A stretch of DNA of 64,000 nucleotides from T3SED10-260 sp035363255 (GTDB lineage: Bacteria > Caldisericota > Caldisericia > UBA6126). Positions within the stretch are counted from its first letter, which is position 1. The number at the start of each line of letters is the position of its first letter. Position numbers and translations under genes: made by a program. The notes below the pieces were generated by a model, which worked only from the letters and a program-made list of their open reading frames with translations, had not been told where the DNA came from and made no database searches. Of this stretch, positions 8,681-16,535 are shown piece by piece. The stretch covers positions 1 to 64,000 of the forward strand of contig DAOSES010000001.1 in assembly GCA_035363255.1 (NCBI GenBank), read 5' to 3'.

Positions 8681-9289
8681 ATGATGTATCGACTTTGGTG
8701 GGTAGATGTCGAAACCACTGGTCTCGATCCTTTGCGCGATGAAATCATTGAAATAGCTATGTTTCTCACTGAATGTGATCCACAGAGGAAATGGCTTTCG
8801 CCCGTTAGCCAGCTGTACACAGGTCTTCAGGAGCCTTCCTGCCCCATTTCCCCTGAAGCTTCAAGGGTCAATGGTCTCACTTTGGAGCATCTGCAAGGGA
8901 AAAGGCTGGATATGGAACTTCTCAAAAAAATTGTGCACGAAGCAGACGGTTTTGTGGCTCATAATGCTTCCTTTGATAAGGGTTTTGTTGAGATGATCCT
9001 GCCTGAGGTAAGAAACAAAATGTGGTTTTGCTCTATTGCTGGAATAGAATGGAAAAAATGGGGTTTTGCTTCAGCAGGTCTTCAATCTTTGCTTCGAGCT
9101 CATCATATTTTTCCAAGCAGAGCGCATCGGGCAGAAAGTGATATTCAGTCCTTGTATTTATTGTTGCAGGAGCACAATCCCCTGGATAAAAGCTATTTTT
9201 GGGAAATGTGGGACAACTCTTATCATCGCTTTCTATCAAAGCAAAAACCCCCCGCTTTCGCAGGGGGCGGTGGAGAAAAAAGCTTTTAA
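8681..9289 (+). CDS. DnaQ-like 3'-5' exonuclease (DEDDh)
   Basis: Exonuclease of the DnaQ/PolIII-epsilon superfamily, 202 residues. Exo I is DVETTGLD (Asp9, Glu11), Exo II is HNASFD near residue 95, and Exo III is HRAESD near 150, giving the DEDDh set of metal ligands. It is a stand-alone domain, not fused to a polymerase. Known relatives act in proofreading, RNA maturation or repair; which applies here is open. The last residues (PPAFAGGGG region) are encoded by the terminator hairpin of the convergent downstream gene, so the C-terminus is probably not conserved. Confidence 0.85.
   Translation: MMYRLWWVDVETTGLDPLRDEIIEIAMFLTECDPQRKWLSPVSQLYTGLQEPSCPISPEASRVNGLTLEHLQGKRLDMELLKKIVHEADGFVAHNASFDKGFVEMILPEVRNKMWFCSIAGIEWKKWGFASAGLQSLLRAHHIFPSRAHRAESDIQSLYLLLQEHNPLDKSYFWEMWDNSYHRFLSKQKPPAFAGGGGEKSF
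9244..9267 (-). terminator. Rho-independent terminator of the DUF5666-like gene, inside the exonuclease 3' end
   Basis: Read on the minus strand: CCCCCTGC, loop GAAA, GCGGGGGG, then TTTTT. The stem is GC-rich with one bulged base and is followed by a T run, lying 30-50 bases after the minus-strand stop at 9297. It sits within the coding sequence of the convergent exonuclease. Confidence 0.75.
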
Positions 9290-9296
9290 CTACTTA

Positions 9297-10470
9297 CTAC
9301 CAAACGATGTAATGCGCAACAGCTGTTTTTTGCTCTCTGTTGACAGGTCCATAAAGGGTAATGCGGGTATCGGTTTTTAGGTCCTCAGGAAACACAAAGC
9401 GATTGCCTCGGATGAAGCCAGTCCATTCATAATACTTTACTTCGAGAGTGATTTCGTCGTTTAGTTTGAGTTTCAAGGTCATTTGTTCCAGATTGATTTC
9501 GGTGACAAGACCCTTGATGCCTTCAACAGGAACAGGAGGATTGCCGCGACCAGGATCGCCAGGACCAGGATTGGGATCGCCAGGGCGTTCGAATTTGCCA
9601 AAAGCCACCAGATGTGCTTCCATTTTCATTTCTTCGGGGTNNNNNNNNNNNNNNNNNNNNNNNNNNNNNNNNNNNNNNNNNNNNNNNNNNNNNNNNNNNN
9701 NNNNNNNNNNNNNNNNNNNNNNNNNNNNNNNNNNNNNNNNAGGTTTTTTCGTTTCCTTCGGGATCTTTATGTTTGAGTTCAAAACTCAGGGTTTCGAGGT
9801 TGAGTTTGCTCATGATACCTTTGATCAGAGGTGGACCACCACGGTCGGGGTCGCCACGACGTTCGAATTTGCCAAAAGCCACCAGATGTGCTTCCATTTT
9901 CATTTCTTCGGGGTTGATGGGGCCCATAACAAAGACTTCTTCGCCATCTTTGAATTCTTCGACTTTGGAAGGTTTCATGTCGCGAATAAAACGTGTTTTG
10001 TCAGAATAGCTGACTTGGAAGGTTTTTTCGTTTCCTTCGGGATCTTTATGTTTGAGTTCAAAACTCAGGGTTTCAAGGTTGAGCTTGCTCATGATACCTT
10101 TCACCAAAGGTGGGTCCTTGCGTTCTCGGTCGCCAGGGCCAGGATCTGGATTGCCTGGAGCAGGACCCCATGCAATCACTTGAGCAGTGATGGTTTTATC
10201 ATCTTCACCCACGACTCCACTCACTAAAACACCTAAATCATTACTTAGCTGGCTTGAATCAGCTTTTTCACCATCGTTGATAAATACGGTTTCTTCGTTA
10301 AAAACAACCTTCCAGCTTTGCTTTTCAGATTTCAGTTCAAAGCTTTTTGCTTGAAGATTTAACTCCTGGACTATTCCACGGAATTTGCCCTTTTTGGGGG
10401 CTGCGAAACCGCTTCCCACAATGCTAAGTGCCAGAACTGTCACTAAAAGCACACTCCAAAGTTTCCTCAT
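9297..10470 (-). CDS. Secreted protein with tandem DUF5666-like domains, interrupted by assembly gap
   Basis: The protein begins with a clear signal peptide (MRKLWSVLLVTVLALSIVG... cleaved near AAP) and carries at least four tandem beta-barrel-like repeats of the DUF5666 type. Each has a pattern of G-I-V/M-x-x-L-N-L followed by short strands and a V-x-G-P-x-N/V segment, and they are joined by Pro/Gly/Asp-rich linkers. Repeats 2 and 3 are nearly identical in DNA, with a period of 279 bases (93 codons). The 100-N gap falls in repeat 3 and the reading frame changes across it because the gap length is a placeholder. The family has no defined role; an exported structural or binding function is inferred. 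AAGGAAGG precedes the ATG. Confidence 0.75.
9552..10104 (-). repeat. Two tandem 279-bp (93-codon) coding repeats
   Basis: Unit 1 spans about 10104 to 9826 and unit 2 about 9825 to 9552 (shortened by the gap). Identical landmarks recur 279 bases apart: the stretch starting AGGTTTTTTCG occurs at 9741 and 10020. Differences between copies are few, implying recent duplication or gene conversion. Confidence 0.85.
9641..9740. other. Assembly gap (100 N)
   Basis: Exactly 100 undetermined bases, a standard placeholder. It falls inside the second copy of a near-identical 279-bp repeat, which explains why assembly failed here. Comparing with the complete copy predicts 105 missing bases or 105 plus a multiple of 279. 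Confidence 0.98.
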
Positions 10471-10601
10471 TTTTTAGCCTTCCTTTCTATTTTCAAACAT
10501 TTCTCAAAATAAAATTTTCATGTTTTTCTTTTATACCCTCTTAGGAGTATTTTAGTTACGAATCAACTATTTTTTTTGATTTTTTTCCTTGTGGGCTTCT
10601 G

Positions 10602-10610
10602 TGCTATACT
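10602..10610 (+). promoter_or_regulatory. Extended -10 promoter
   Basis: TGCTATACT is an extended -10 element (TGn plus TATACT) about 50 bases before the start at 10660. There is no good -35 box at standard spacing, which fits the extended -10 class. Confidence 0.5.
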
Positions 10611-10659
10611 TTTAGATAAGTTGTTGTGCAATTTGAGTCAAAATAAGGAGTGATGAGTG

Positions 10660-11343
10660 ATGGAATATCTAATTCCTATTGGAATTTTGGCACTCTTGGG
10701 TCTCATGGCCTTTTTGCTTACTCGATCCAATAAAAATGCCACCAAGCTCTTGCAAGAGCTTGCAAAGCAGGAAAATTGGGAATACACCAAGAAAAATGGC
10801 ACTTTTGACGGTCTTTTTGAATTCAAGGGTCAGTTTAATCCAGAGCAAAGCTGGACTTTGACAGCTTTTGACCGGGCTTCAGAAAATAGATTAAACACCA
10901 GCAATTTGACGAGTAATGTTTCTGGTCCCTACACTGAATGGTCTATCTCTTTACCCAGTATTAAAACTGAGCTTTTTATGATGCCCAAAGACCCCTCCAT
11001 GAAAATGGTCAATGAAGAAAAGCTTCTTCAAATGCTGAAACCCATATGGAAAAGCATGGGACTTAATGCAGATCAATGGGTGCAGTATAAAAGTTCTGAT
11101 AGTGATATACAAAATGCTTATCTTATATTGTCTGATCAGCCTGAGCTCGCTCAAAAGCTCTTTTCTTCAGCTTTTGAAGAAAACTTAAAACCCCTGGCGC
11201 AATTAAACTTCGGGCTTCGACCTGCTTTTCGTGTCCAAAATGGAAAGGCTGAAGTTCAAATCAGAAAAGTGCTCCGCAAACCCGAAGAAATTAAAGATCT
11301 GGTGAGGCTTGGAATAGTCTTTTCAGAAACCTGCATCAAGTAA
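10660..11343 (+). CDS. Hypothetical membrane-anchored protein
   Basis: Not a family I can name. 227 residues with an N-terminal transmembrane helix (about residues 4-22) followed by a soluble domain of mixed strands and helices. The start at ATG 10660 has AAGGAG nine bases upstream; GTG 10657 is an alternative. It is the first gene of a + strand group with a GRAM/PH-like small protein and a ThiD-like kinase, preceded by an extended -10 promoter. A segment with FDRASENRLNTS and TEWSISLPS looks like a compact globular domain. No catalytic signature is seen. Confidence 0.65.
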   Translation: MEYLIPIGILALLGLMAFLLTRSNKNATKLLQELAKQENWEYTKKNGTFDGLFEFKGQFNPEQSWTLTAFDRASENRLNTSNLTSNVSGPYTEWSISLPSIKTELFMMPKDPSMKMVNEEKLLQMLKPIWKSMGLNADQWVQYKSSDSDIQNAYLILSDQPELAQKLFSSAFEENLKPLAQLNFGLRPAFRVQNGKAEVQIRKVLRKPEEIKDLVRLGIVFSETCIK

Positions 11344-11365
11344 ATTCCTAAGGAGAAAAGACAAG

Positions 11366-11722
11366 ATGCCCAATTTTAAATGCTCAAAAAATGAGAAAGA
11401 ACTTGGCAGATGGACTACCAATCTTATACCCCATGGAGGCGGAAGATATACTGGGCAACTGGTTCTTACCAACCAACGTGTGGTTTTTCATGCCCAGTTT
11501 AATACTTCGCTGGCGGGAGTGATTGGAGATTTATTTTTTCATAGCTCGGATGCTGGCACCTTTATCACCATTCCAAAAGAAGATATTGTAGCTATTGAAC
11601 CTGTAATCAGCCTTCTCAACAAGCGCCTCATCCTCAATACTAGCAATGATCAGACTTATGTGATTGACAATGGTATGCTCCCAGTGCAGGGCATACTTGA
11701 TGCTTTCAAAAAACAACAATAA
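11366..11722 (+). CDS. GRAM/PH-like domain protein
   Basis: 118-residue soluble protein. The pattern G-x-L-V-L-T-N-Q-R-V-V-F followed by an IPKEDI-V-AIEP stretch resembles bacterial GRAM/PH-like domains, which open with a lipid- or peptide-binding beta-barrel and a 'L-x-T-N-x-R' strand. AAGGAG lies twelve bases before the ATG. It sits between a membrane-anchored protein and a ThiD-like gene. The role is unknown; membrane association is plausible from the fold but unproven. Confidence 0.6.
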   Translation: MPNFKCSKNEKELGRWTTNLIPHGGGRYTGQLVLTNQRVVFHAQFNTSLAGVIGDLFFHSSDAGTFITIPKEDIVAIEPVISLLNKRLILNTSNDQTYVIDNGMLPVQGILDAFKKQQ

Positions 11723-11737
11723 TCCACTTATCAAACC

Positions 11738-12475
11738 ATGTCTGAAAAAACCAATATCCTCCTGCTTTCGAATGCCAATCCATGCTATACCGAGGGAAAT
11801 CATCGAGATGTTCAAGCTTGTTTTGGTCTTGATGCCTTGCCTTTTTCCATCATCACTTGTTTTTTGCACCACAAAAAGAAAGAAACTCTGCTAAATCCCG
11901 TCAAAGAAGACTTGCTTAATTTACAGCTATATTCTGTGCTCAATGAGACAAGGATTGATGCGGTAAAAATTGGGGCTTTGCTTAGTAGAGAAAACGCTAA
12001 AACCGTTTGTCATGCCCTAAAATTGAATAATGTACCAAATATGGTGCTTGATCCAGTATTTTTTTACCACAAGCTCGAGTTGTTGGAAAAGAAAGCCCTT
12101 ACGTTCTATTTTTCCCAGTTTTTACCTTTGGCTGAAATGATTACTCCAAACATAAGCGAGGCTGAAAAGCTTACTGGAAACAAGATAAACTCTCTTTCAG
12201 AAGTGTATAAAACCGCAGAAAAGCTCTACCGAATGGGGCCCAAAAATGTACTCATCAAGGGAGGAGAGCTTTCAGGATCCACCTGTGTTGATGTGTTGTT
12301 TGATGGCAAACAATTTTATACCTACGAAGCTCATCGTCAGGAAAACGGAAAACTGGCAGGCGCAGGATCCCTGCTTTCAAGCGCTATCGCTGTGGGTTTG
12401 TCTCGCAAGCTTCCAGCGCCTCAAGCCGTGCTCAAGGCAAGAGAATATCTACAGCAAGTGGCAAGTCAAAGATAG
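11738..12475 (+). CDS. ThiD-like (hydroxymethylpyrimidine kinase family) protein, degenerate
   Basis: Ribokinase-fold protein of 245 residues related to ThiD (HMP/HMP-P kinase of thiamine synthesis). Family landmarks are VKIGAL, VLDPVF, ITPNISEAEKLTG and VLIKGGEL in the right order. Two parts are altered: the usual SGGAGIQAD-type N-terminal substrate region is replaced by SNANPCYTEGNHRDVQ, and the catalytic GTGC motif is GAGS (within LAGAGSLLSSAIA), so the active-site cysteine is a serine. No other thiamine genes are nearby. It may be a divergent kinase with another substrate or an inactive paralogue. It ends one base from the convergent pilin-like gene. The ribosome binding site is weak. Confidence 0.7.
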   Translation: MSEKTNILLLSNANPCYTEGNHRDVQACFGLDALPFSIITCFLHHKKKETLLNPVKEDLLNLQLYSVLNETRIDAVKIGALLSRENAKTVCHALKLNNVPNMVLDPVFFYHKLELLEKKALTFYFSQFLPLAEMITPNISEAEKLTGNKINSLSEVYKTAEKLYRMGPKNVLIKGGELSGSTCVDVLFDGKQFYTYEAHRQENGKLAGAGSLLSSAIAVGLSRKLPAPQAVLKAREYLQQVASQR

Positions 12476-12476
12476 C

Positions 12477-13556
12477 TTATTCAGGATTGAGAATATCCCA
12501 GAAAAAATCATCTTCGAGCTCAACAGGCTTGAAAGTGATGCGTGCATTTCCGATGCCGGTGATGCTGTTGGCTATGATTCGTCCTTCGATGCTTGCGCTA
12601 CCCACCAGCTTAAGGTTGGCATTGGGTGCATAGAGCAGAGCATCTGAAAGATTGGCTGCTCCACCGTCGGAAACGTTGACCTGTTCGCCAGCAAGAAAAA
12701 TATTGCCTTTGATGTTGGTGCTTCCGCCAAAACGAGCCCCTGCGGATTCTGCATAGATGGATCCGTTGAATTTGGTGTTGCCAAAAAACTCGAGGGAATC
12801 TTGTCCGCTATAATACATCATCACGTTTTCGGGTAGTCCGCTTCGGTTAAATTCCGAACCTCCGCCGAAATTGAAGGAATTGTTGACCTTCAGGATGAGC
12901 TTTCCGTCGCCTTCTACACGAATTTTGCCTTGTGTGACGTTGAAGTCATCGACCAATATGGTGAGAACGTCTCCTTCGTTGCCAGTATTAAAAACCAATT
13001 CACGGTTGTTGAGGATTTCGAATTTGTTGTAATAGCCATTTTCGGAAATAGTCTCGACAGGACCGCCACCCTTGAGTTTGTAGTCGCCCTTGGCGATAAA
13101 AGAATCGGTAGGAATTTCGGGATAGACTGGGAAGGGAAAGTTCCAGTTATAGTTGGCATTATCAAAGATAGTGCCAGTGACAGAGCTGGATCCACTGGTG
13201 ATAACGGTGCCGTTGGTGACTACGTTGCCAAAAATCTTGGAGCTTCCTTGAAGCACAATGTTGTCGGCAGAATAGATGACATTATTATCCAAAAGGCTTA
13301 ACTCGGGAGGAAGCCAGGGCTCAAGGGTTCCGCCCCCGGTGCCTCCTCCGGAGCCTCCACCACTTTCGTCTCCGGGCCATTCGGGGAAAACATCGAGGAG
13401 ATTTTGGTTGAGTTGATCGGTGATGCGATTGATGGCATCGACAGTGGCTATGCGAAGAGGGGGGATAGAAACAGTGAAAACAGCAGCAAAAAAGGATAAT
13501 ACCAGCGCATATTCAATAAGGGTTTGGCCTTGATTTAAAAATAAAAATTTTTTCAT
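12477..13556 (-). CDS. Flp-type pilin N-terminus fused to a beta-helix-like domain
   Basis: 359 residues. The N-terminus is a class III (Flp/Tad) prepilin signal: short basic leader, then G-Q-T-L-I-E-Y with Glu at +5 and Tyr at +6 after the expected cleavage glycine, and a hydrophobic helix. A Gly/Ser linker (about 73-85) leads to a long region of short repeats such as SSKIFGNVVTNGTV, FGGSTNIKGNI and GSASIEGRI. These resemble the polymer-forming beta-helix modules seen in bactofilin-like and DUF7305-type surface proteins. True Flp pilins are only 50-80 residues, so this is probably a minor or tip pilin-like protein. The start at 13556 has AAAGGAGG six bases upstream. No tad assembly genes are in the window. 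Confidence 0.75.
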   Translation of the reverse strand: MKKFLFLNQGQTLIEYALVLSFFAAVFTVSIPPLRIATVDAINRITDQLNQNLLDVFPEWPGDESGGGSGGGTGGGTLEPWLPPELSLLDNNVIYSADNIVLQGSSKIFGNVVTNGTVITSGSSSVTGTIFDNANYNWNFPFPVYPEIPTDSFIAKGDYKLKGGGPVETISENGYYNKFEILNNRELVFNTGNEGDVLTILVDDFNVTQGKIRVEGDGKLILKVNNSFNFGGGSEFNRSGLPENVMMYYSGQDSLEFFGNTKFNGSIYAESAGARFGGSTNIKGNIFLAGEQVNVSDGGAANLSDALLYAPNANLKLVGSASIEGRIIANSITGIGNARITFKPVELEDDFFWDILNPE

Positions 13557-13596
13557 TGCTTGCCTCCTTTGGCAAAAACACAATACTCCTGACTAA

Positions 13597-13623
13597 ATTA
13601 TAAACAAAATACTATATTGTCAA
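13597..13623 (-). promoter_or_regulatory. Promoter of the pilin-fusion gene
   Basis: On the minus strand TTGACA (13623-13618) and TATAAT (13602-13597) are separated by 15 bp. The boxes are perfect but the spacing is short. It lies about 40 bases before the start at 13556. Confidence 0.5.
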
Positions 13624-13699
13624 TAGGTAGTTCTTACACTGGACAGGTAAAAATTTTACAAGATAATGGAAGCAATTCACTTCTTCGAAAGGGGAAAAA

Positions 13700-13828
13700 A
13701 TGTGGGAAATGCCGTTATCGACGTTTTTGGCTTTTGTAGCCTTGGTATTGACTGTAATAGCCGCAATCATCTGGGCTAAGCTTGCAGGTCGAGATGAAAA
13801 AAAAGAAGATCAGGATGGTGAAGAATGA
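13700..13828 (+). CDS. Small membrane accessory protein of sodium:solute symporter
   Basis: 42-residue protein beginning MWEMPLSTFLAFVALVLT, with one transmembrane helix (about residues 6-27) and a highly charged tail rich in Lys, Asp and Glu. GAAAGGGG precedes the ATG and the stop overlaps the symporter start in an ATGA. Very short single-span proteins encoded directly upstream of SSS-family symporters are known as symporter small accessory proteins; the position, size and topology here match that pattern. It is probably needed for stability or activity of the partner. Confidence 0.75.
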   Translation: MWEMPLSTFLAFVALVLTVIAAIIWAKLAGRDEKKEDQDGEE

Positions 13829-15246
13829 AGCACCCCGTGTTTTATCTGACTATTCTGGCCGTATATTTTGTTTTTTTAATTATCATAGGTTTTTGGACTC
13901 AGAGAAAAAATCAATCTTCTTCTGATTATTTGATTGGTGGAAGGAAAATTGGCGCCATGGTGAGTGCTCTTTCTTTTGTGGCTGCCTACTTTAGCTCGGT
14001 AGTAATCATCGGTGGTGGAGCTTTTGGGTACAAGTATGGGCTTTCCACTCTTTGGATAGCTGCTATCAACGTCTTGCTGGGTTGTTTTCTTGCCTGGTTG
14101 GTTTTGGGCAAAAAGACCCGAGAGTTGACCAAGAAATACAATGCCGTGACACTCCCTGATTTTTTTGCAAAACGTTATCAGCTTCCTTTGGCACGGATTT
14201 TTGTATCGATCGTGATTTGTCTGTTTTTAATCATTTACAATGTGAGTATTTTAAAGGGTTTGGGCGATACCTTTCAGGTTTTACTAGGTATTGATTATAT
14301 CTGGGGAGTGGTTATCTCGGGTTTGATTGTTTTAATCTACGTTTCCTTTGGGGGCTATCTTGCTGTGGTTTGGACCGGTTTCATTCAGGCATTGATCATG
14401 GGGGCGGGATTGCTTCTACTTCTTACGAATACCTTGAGAGTAACTGGTGGCTTGAGTGCTGGCGTTCTTGCGCTCAAAAATATCAAACCTGGTCTGGTTG
14501 AAACTCCAGGAGTCTGGGGCTTTCCGGGCTTAATCTCTTATGTGTTGGTGGTCAGCTTTGGAGTATGGGGAATGCCCCAGATGCTGGCACGTTTTTATTC
14601 CATAAAAAGCAATAAAGCCATACGAACAGGCACCATCATTGCTACCATCGGAGGAGCCATGGCCTTTATACCCTATCTCGTGGGAGCCCTGGCAAGGACG
14701 AAATTTCCCGATCTTGCCAATATCGATCAGGCTATTCCTCTCATGGTAAGTAATTTTATGTCTCCCACTGCTACTGCCATCTTTTTTATAGGAGTCATTG
14801 CCGCAGGAATGTCAACTTTTTCTTCTGTACTTATCATTTCTTCTGGAGCAATGGTGAGCGACTTAATGAAAAAGTCATTTTCATTAAAAATCAATGAAAA
14901 GCAGGAAATTCGCTGGAATACTTTTACGAACATGCTGATAGGTTTGATTTCTATACTTATTGCGCTCAAACCCCCAGGCTTGGTATTAACTCTCACTGCT
15001 TTTTCCTGGGCAGTCATTGCCTCAACCTGTCTTGCACCTTTCCTTTTGGGTCTTTACTGGAAACGAACCAGCCAAAGCGGGGTGCTTGCTTCGATGTTTG
15101 GAGGGTTTATCGTGGCTATTGTCTGGACTATGCAAAAACCACCTCCCTTTGGGCTTCATGGATTTATCCCTGGAGTAGCTGTTTCATTTCTGCTTCTGGT
15201 AGTGGTCTCTCATTTTAGTAAAAAAAAGATAGCATTTATTGAGTAA
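13825..15246 (+). CDS. Sodium:solute symporter (SSS family)
   Basis: Secondary transporter of 473 residues with about 13 transmembrane helices. The SSS hallmarks are the N-terminal SSDYLIGGRKIGAMVSALSF region (the segment that includes the sodium-site helix TM1) and the GGYLAVVWTGFIQALIM segment typical of PutP/PanF-like members. Sodium-driven uptake of a small organic solute such as an amino acid or organic acid is expected; the substrate cannot be named. It is translationally coupled to the 42-residue accessory gene and ends before a strong palindromic terminator. Confidence 0.88.
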   Translation: MKHPVFYLTILAVYFVFLIIIGFWTQRKNQSSSDYLIGGRKIGAMVSALSFVAAYFSSVVIIGGGAFGYKYGLSTLWIAAINVLLGCFLAWLVLGKKTRELTKKYNAVTLPDFFAKRYQLPLARIFVSIVICLFLIIYNVSILKGLGDTFQVLLGIDYIWGVVISGLIVLIYVSFGGYLAVVWTGFIQALIMGAGLLLLLTNTLRVTGGLSAGVLALKNIKPGLVETPGVWGFPGLISYVLVVSFGVWGMPQMLARFYSIKSNKAIRTGTIIATIGGAMAFIPYLVGALARTKFPDLANIDQAIPLMVSNFMSPTATAIFFIGVIAAGMSTFSSVLIISSGAMVSDLMKKSFSLKINEKQEIRWNTFTNMLIGLISILIALKPPGLVLTLTAFSWAVIASTCLAPFLLGLYWKRTSQSGVLASMFGGFIVAIVWTMQKPPPFGLHGFIPGVAVSFLLLVVVSHFSKKKIAFIE

Positions 15247-15264
15247 CTAAGTTTTAAATTAATG

Positions 15265-15306
15265 AAAAGAATAAGCCGAGAGAACGTTCTCTCGGCTTAT
15301 TCTTTT
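15265..15306. terminator. Bidirectional terminator, perfect 42-bp palindrome
   Basis: The sequence from AAAAGAATAAGCC to GGCTTATTCTTTT is a perfect inverted repeat with no spacer, centred between 15285 and 15286, flanked by A on the left and T on the right. It serves the symporter (+) and the histidine kinase (-). It includes the last two sense codons and stop codon of the kinase gene. Confidence 0.85.
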
Positions 15307-16535
15307 AGAGTGCGTTCCAAAGGAATTTCAAAGGTAAAAACACTTCCCTGCCCTGGCTCTGAGTTGACCCATATTTGCCCATGATGGCTTTCAATGAGTT
15401 GTTTGCAGATTGCCAAACCCAAACCGGTGCTACCCACTTTCCGATATTGAGAAGATGCCAACTGGGTAAAATGAGTAAATAGTTTGGGAATATCTTCTTT
15501 TGCAATTCCTATGCCCTGGTCAGTAACCGATATACGAAGATTTTGCTCATAGGGTTTTGCGGTGATAGTGATGAGGCCACCCTTCGAGCTAAACATGATA
15601 GCATTGCTCAGTAGATTTAAGAGAACTTGAATGATCCGGTCTCGATCTATGAAAATGCCCGAGGGAAGAAATTCGTCCAAACAAAGAGTGATGCCAAGGT
15701 TTTTTTCTTTTGCTTGAACTTGCATGGTCTCGACAGCTTCTTGTATTACGGTTTTTATATCTTCACAAGTCCAATGCATATCCAGTTTTCCGCTTCGCAA
15801 CTTTTGTAAATCCAAAACCTCATTGATAAGTCGGGTGAGTCTTTCTACATTGCGTTTTCCAGCTAAAAGCATATTTTTTTGTTCTTGATTGATACTTCCC
15901 ACTGCGCCATCAGACAAAAGATCAATGGATCCCTTGATGGCAGTGAGAGGAGTGCGTAATTCATGGGAAACCATTCCAATAAACTCATCTTTGATTTGTT
16001 CTATTCTTTTACGTTCTGATATATCTACAATAGTAAACATGAGCATCGCCTTGCCACAAACCAATACTCGGTTTAAGATGATCTCGGTTTCAAGGACTTC
16101 GTGGTTTTTTTTGTTCAGCTTCCACTCAAATGAAAGGAAACTTTTTTTCCAGGCATTTTCAAACAGGGACATCAATTCAGCACTATCCTGTTTGTTTTCT
16201 GGAGAAATTAGATAAGCTTTGGAATAGTAACTTAACTCTTTGGAAGGAAGACTGTCAAAGTCAGGATAGCCCAACATCAAGGCAAAAGATAGATTAGCGC
16301 TCAGGATTTTGCCCTGTATGTCTATCAAGCCCATTCCCAGAAAAGCCTGATCAAACATGTCTTGAAAGAATTTCTTGGCATCCTTGAGTTGTTTTTCTTT
16401 GCCCAGTTGGTAGAGGACTATGAGCAAAATGCTGCCGCATATTATCAGTATTACGATAGAAATTATGGTTTGAAGATGCATTAAAAAAAGAAAATCAGGA
16501 TGGTTTGAAAAGCTGGCGATTGTATTAAATTTCAT
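15297..16535 (-). CDS. PAS-domain sensor histidine kinase
   Basis: Membrane-anchored kinase of 412 residues. One transmembrane helix (about 22-45) is followed by a PAS-like sensor domain (about 55-175), a HisKA dimerisation domain with phospho-acceptor His191 (SHELRTP), and an HATPase domain with N box (LLSNAIMFS), G1 (DQGIGI) and G2 (GLGLAI). It is the last gene of a three-gene signalling operon; its ATG overlaps the stop of the receiver gene by four bases. Phosphotransfer to that receiver is expected. The signal is unknown. Confidence 0.88.
   Translation of the reverse strand: MKFNTIASFSNHPDFLFLMHLQTIISIVILIICGSILLIVLYQLGKEKQLKDAKKFFQDMFDQAFLGMGLIDIQGKILSANLSFALMLGYPDFDSLPSKELSYYSKAYLISPENKQDSAELMSLFENAWKKSFLSFEWKLNKKNHEVLETEIILNRVLVCGKAMLMFTIVDISERKRIEQIKDEFIGMVSHELRTPLTAIKGSIDLLSDGAVGSINQEQKNMLLAGKRNVERLTRLINEVLDLQKLRSGKLDMHWTCEDIKTVIQEAVETMQVQAKEKNLGITLCLDEFLPSGIFIDRDRIIQVLLNLLSNAIMFSSKGGLITITAKPYEQNLRISVTDQGIGIAKEDIPKLFTHFTQLASSQYRKVGSTGLGLAICKQLIESHHGQIWVNSEPGQGSVFTFEIPLERTLKE

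Noticed and set aside
9297..10470. Frameshifted pseudogene
   Set aside because: The frame change coincides with the 100-N placeholder and is fully explained by a 105-base true gap.
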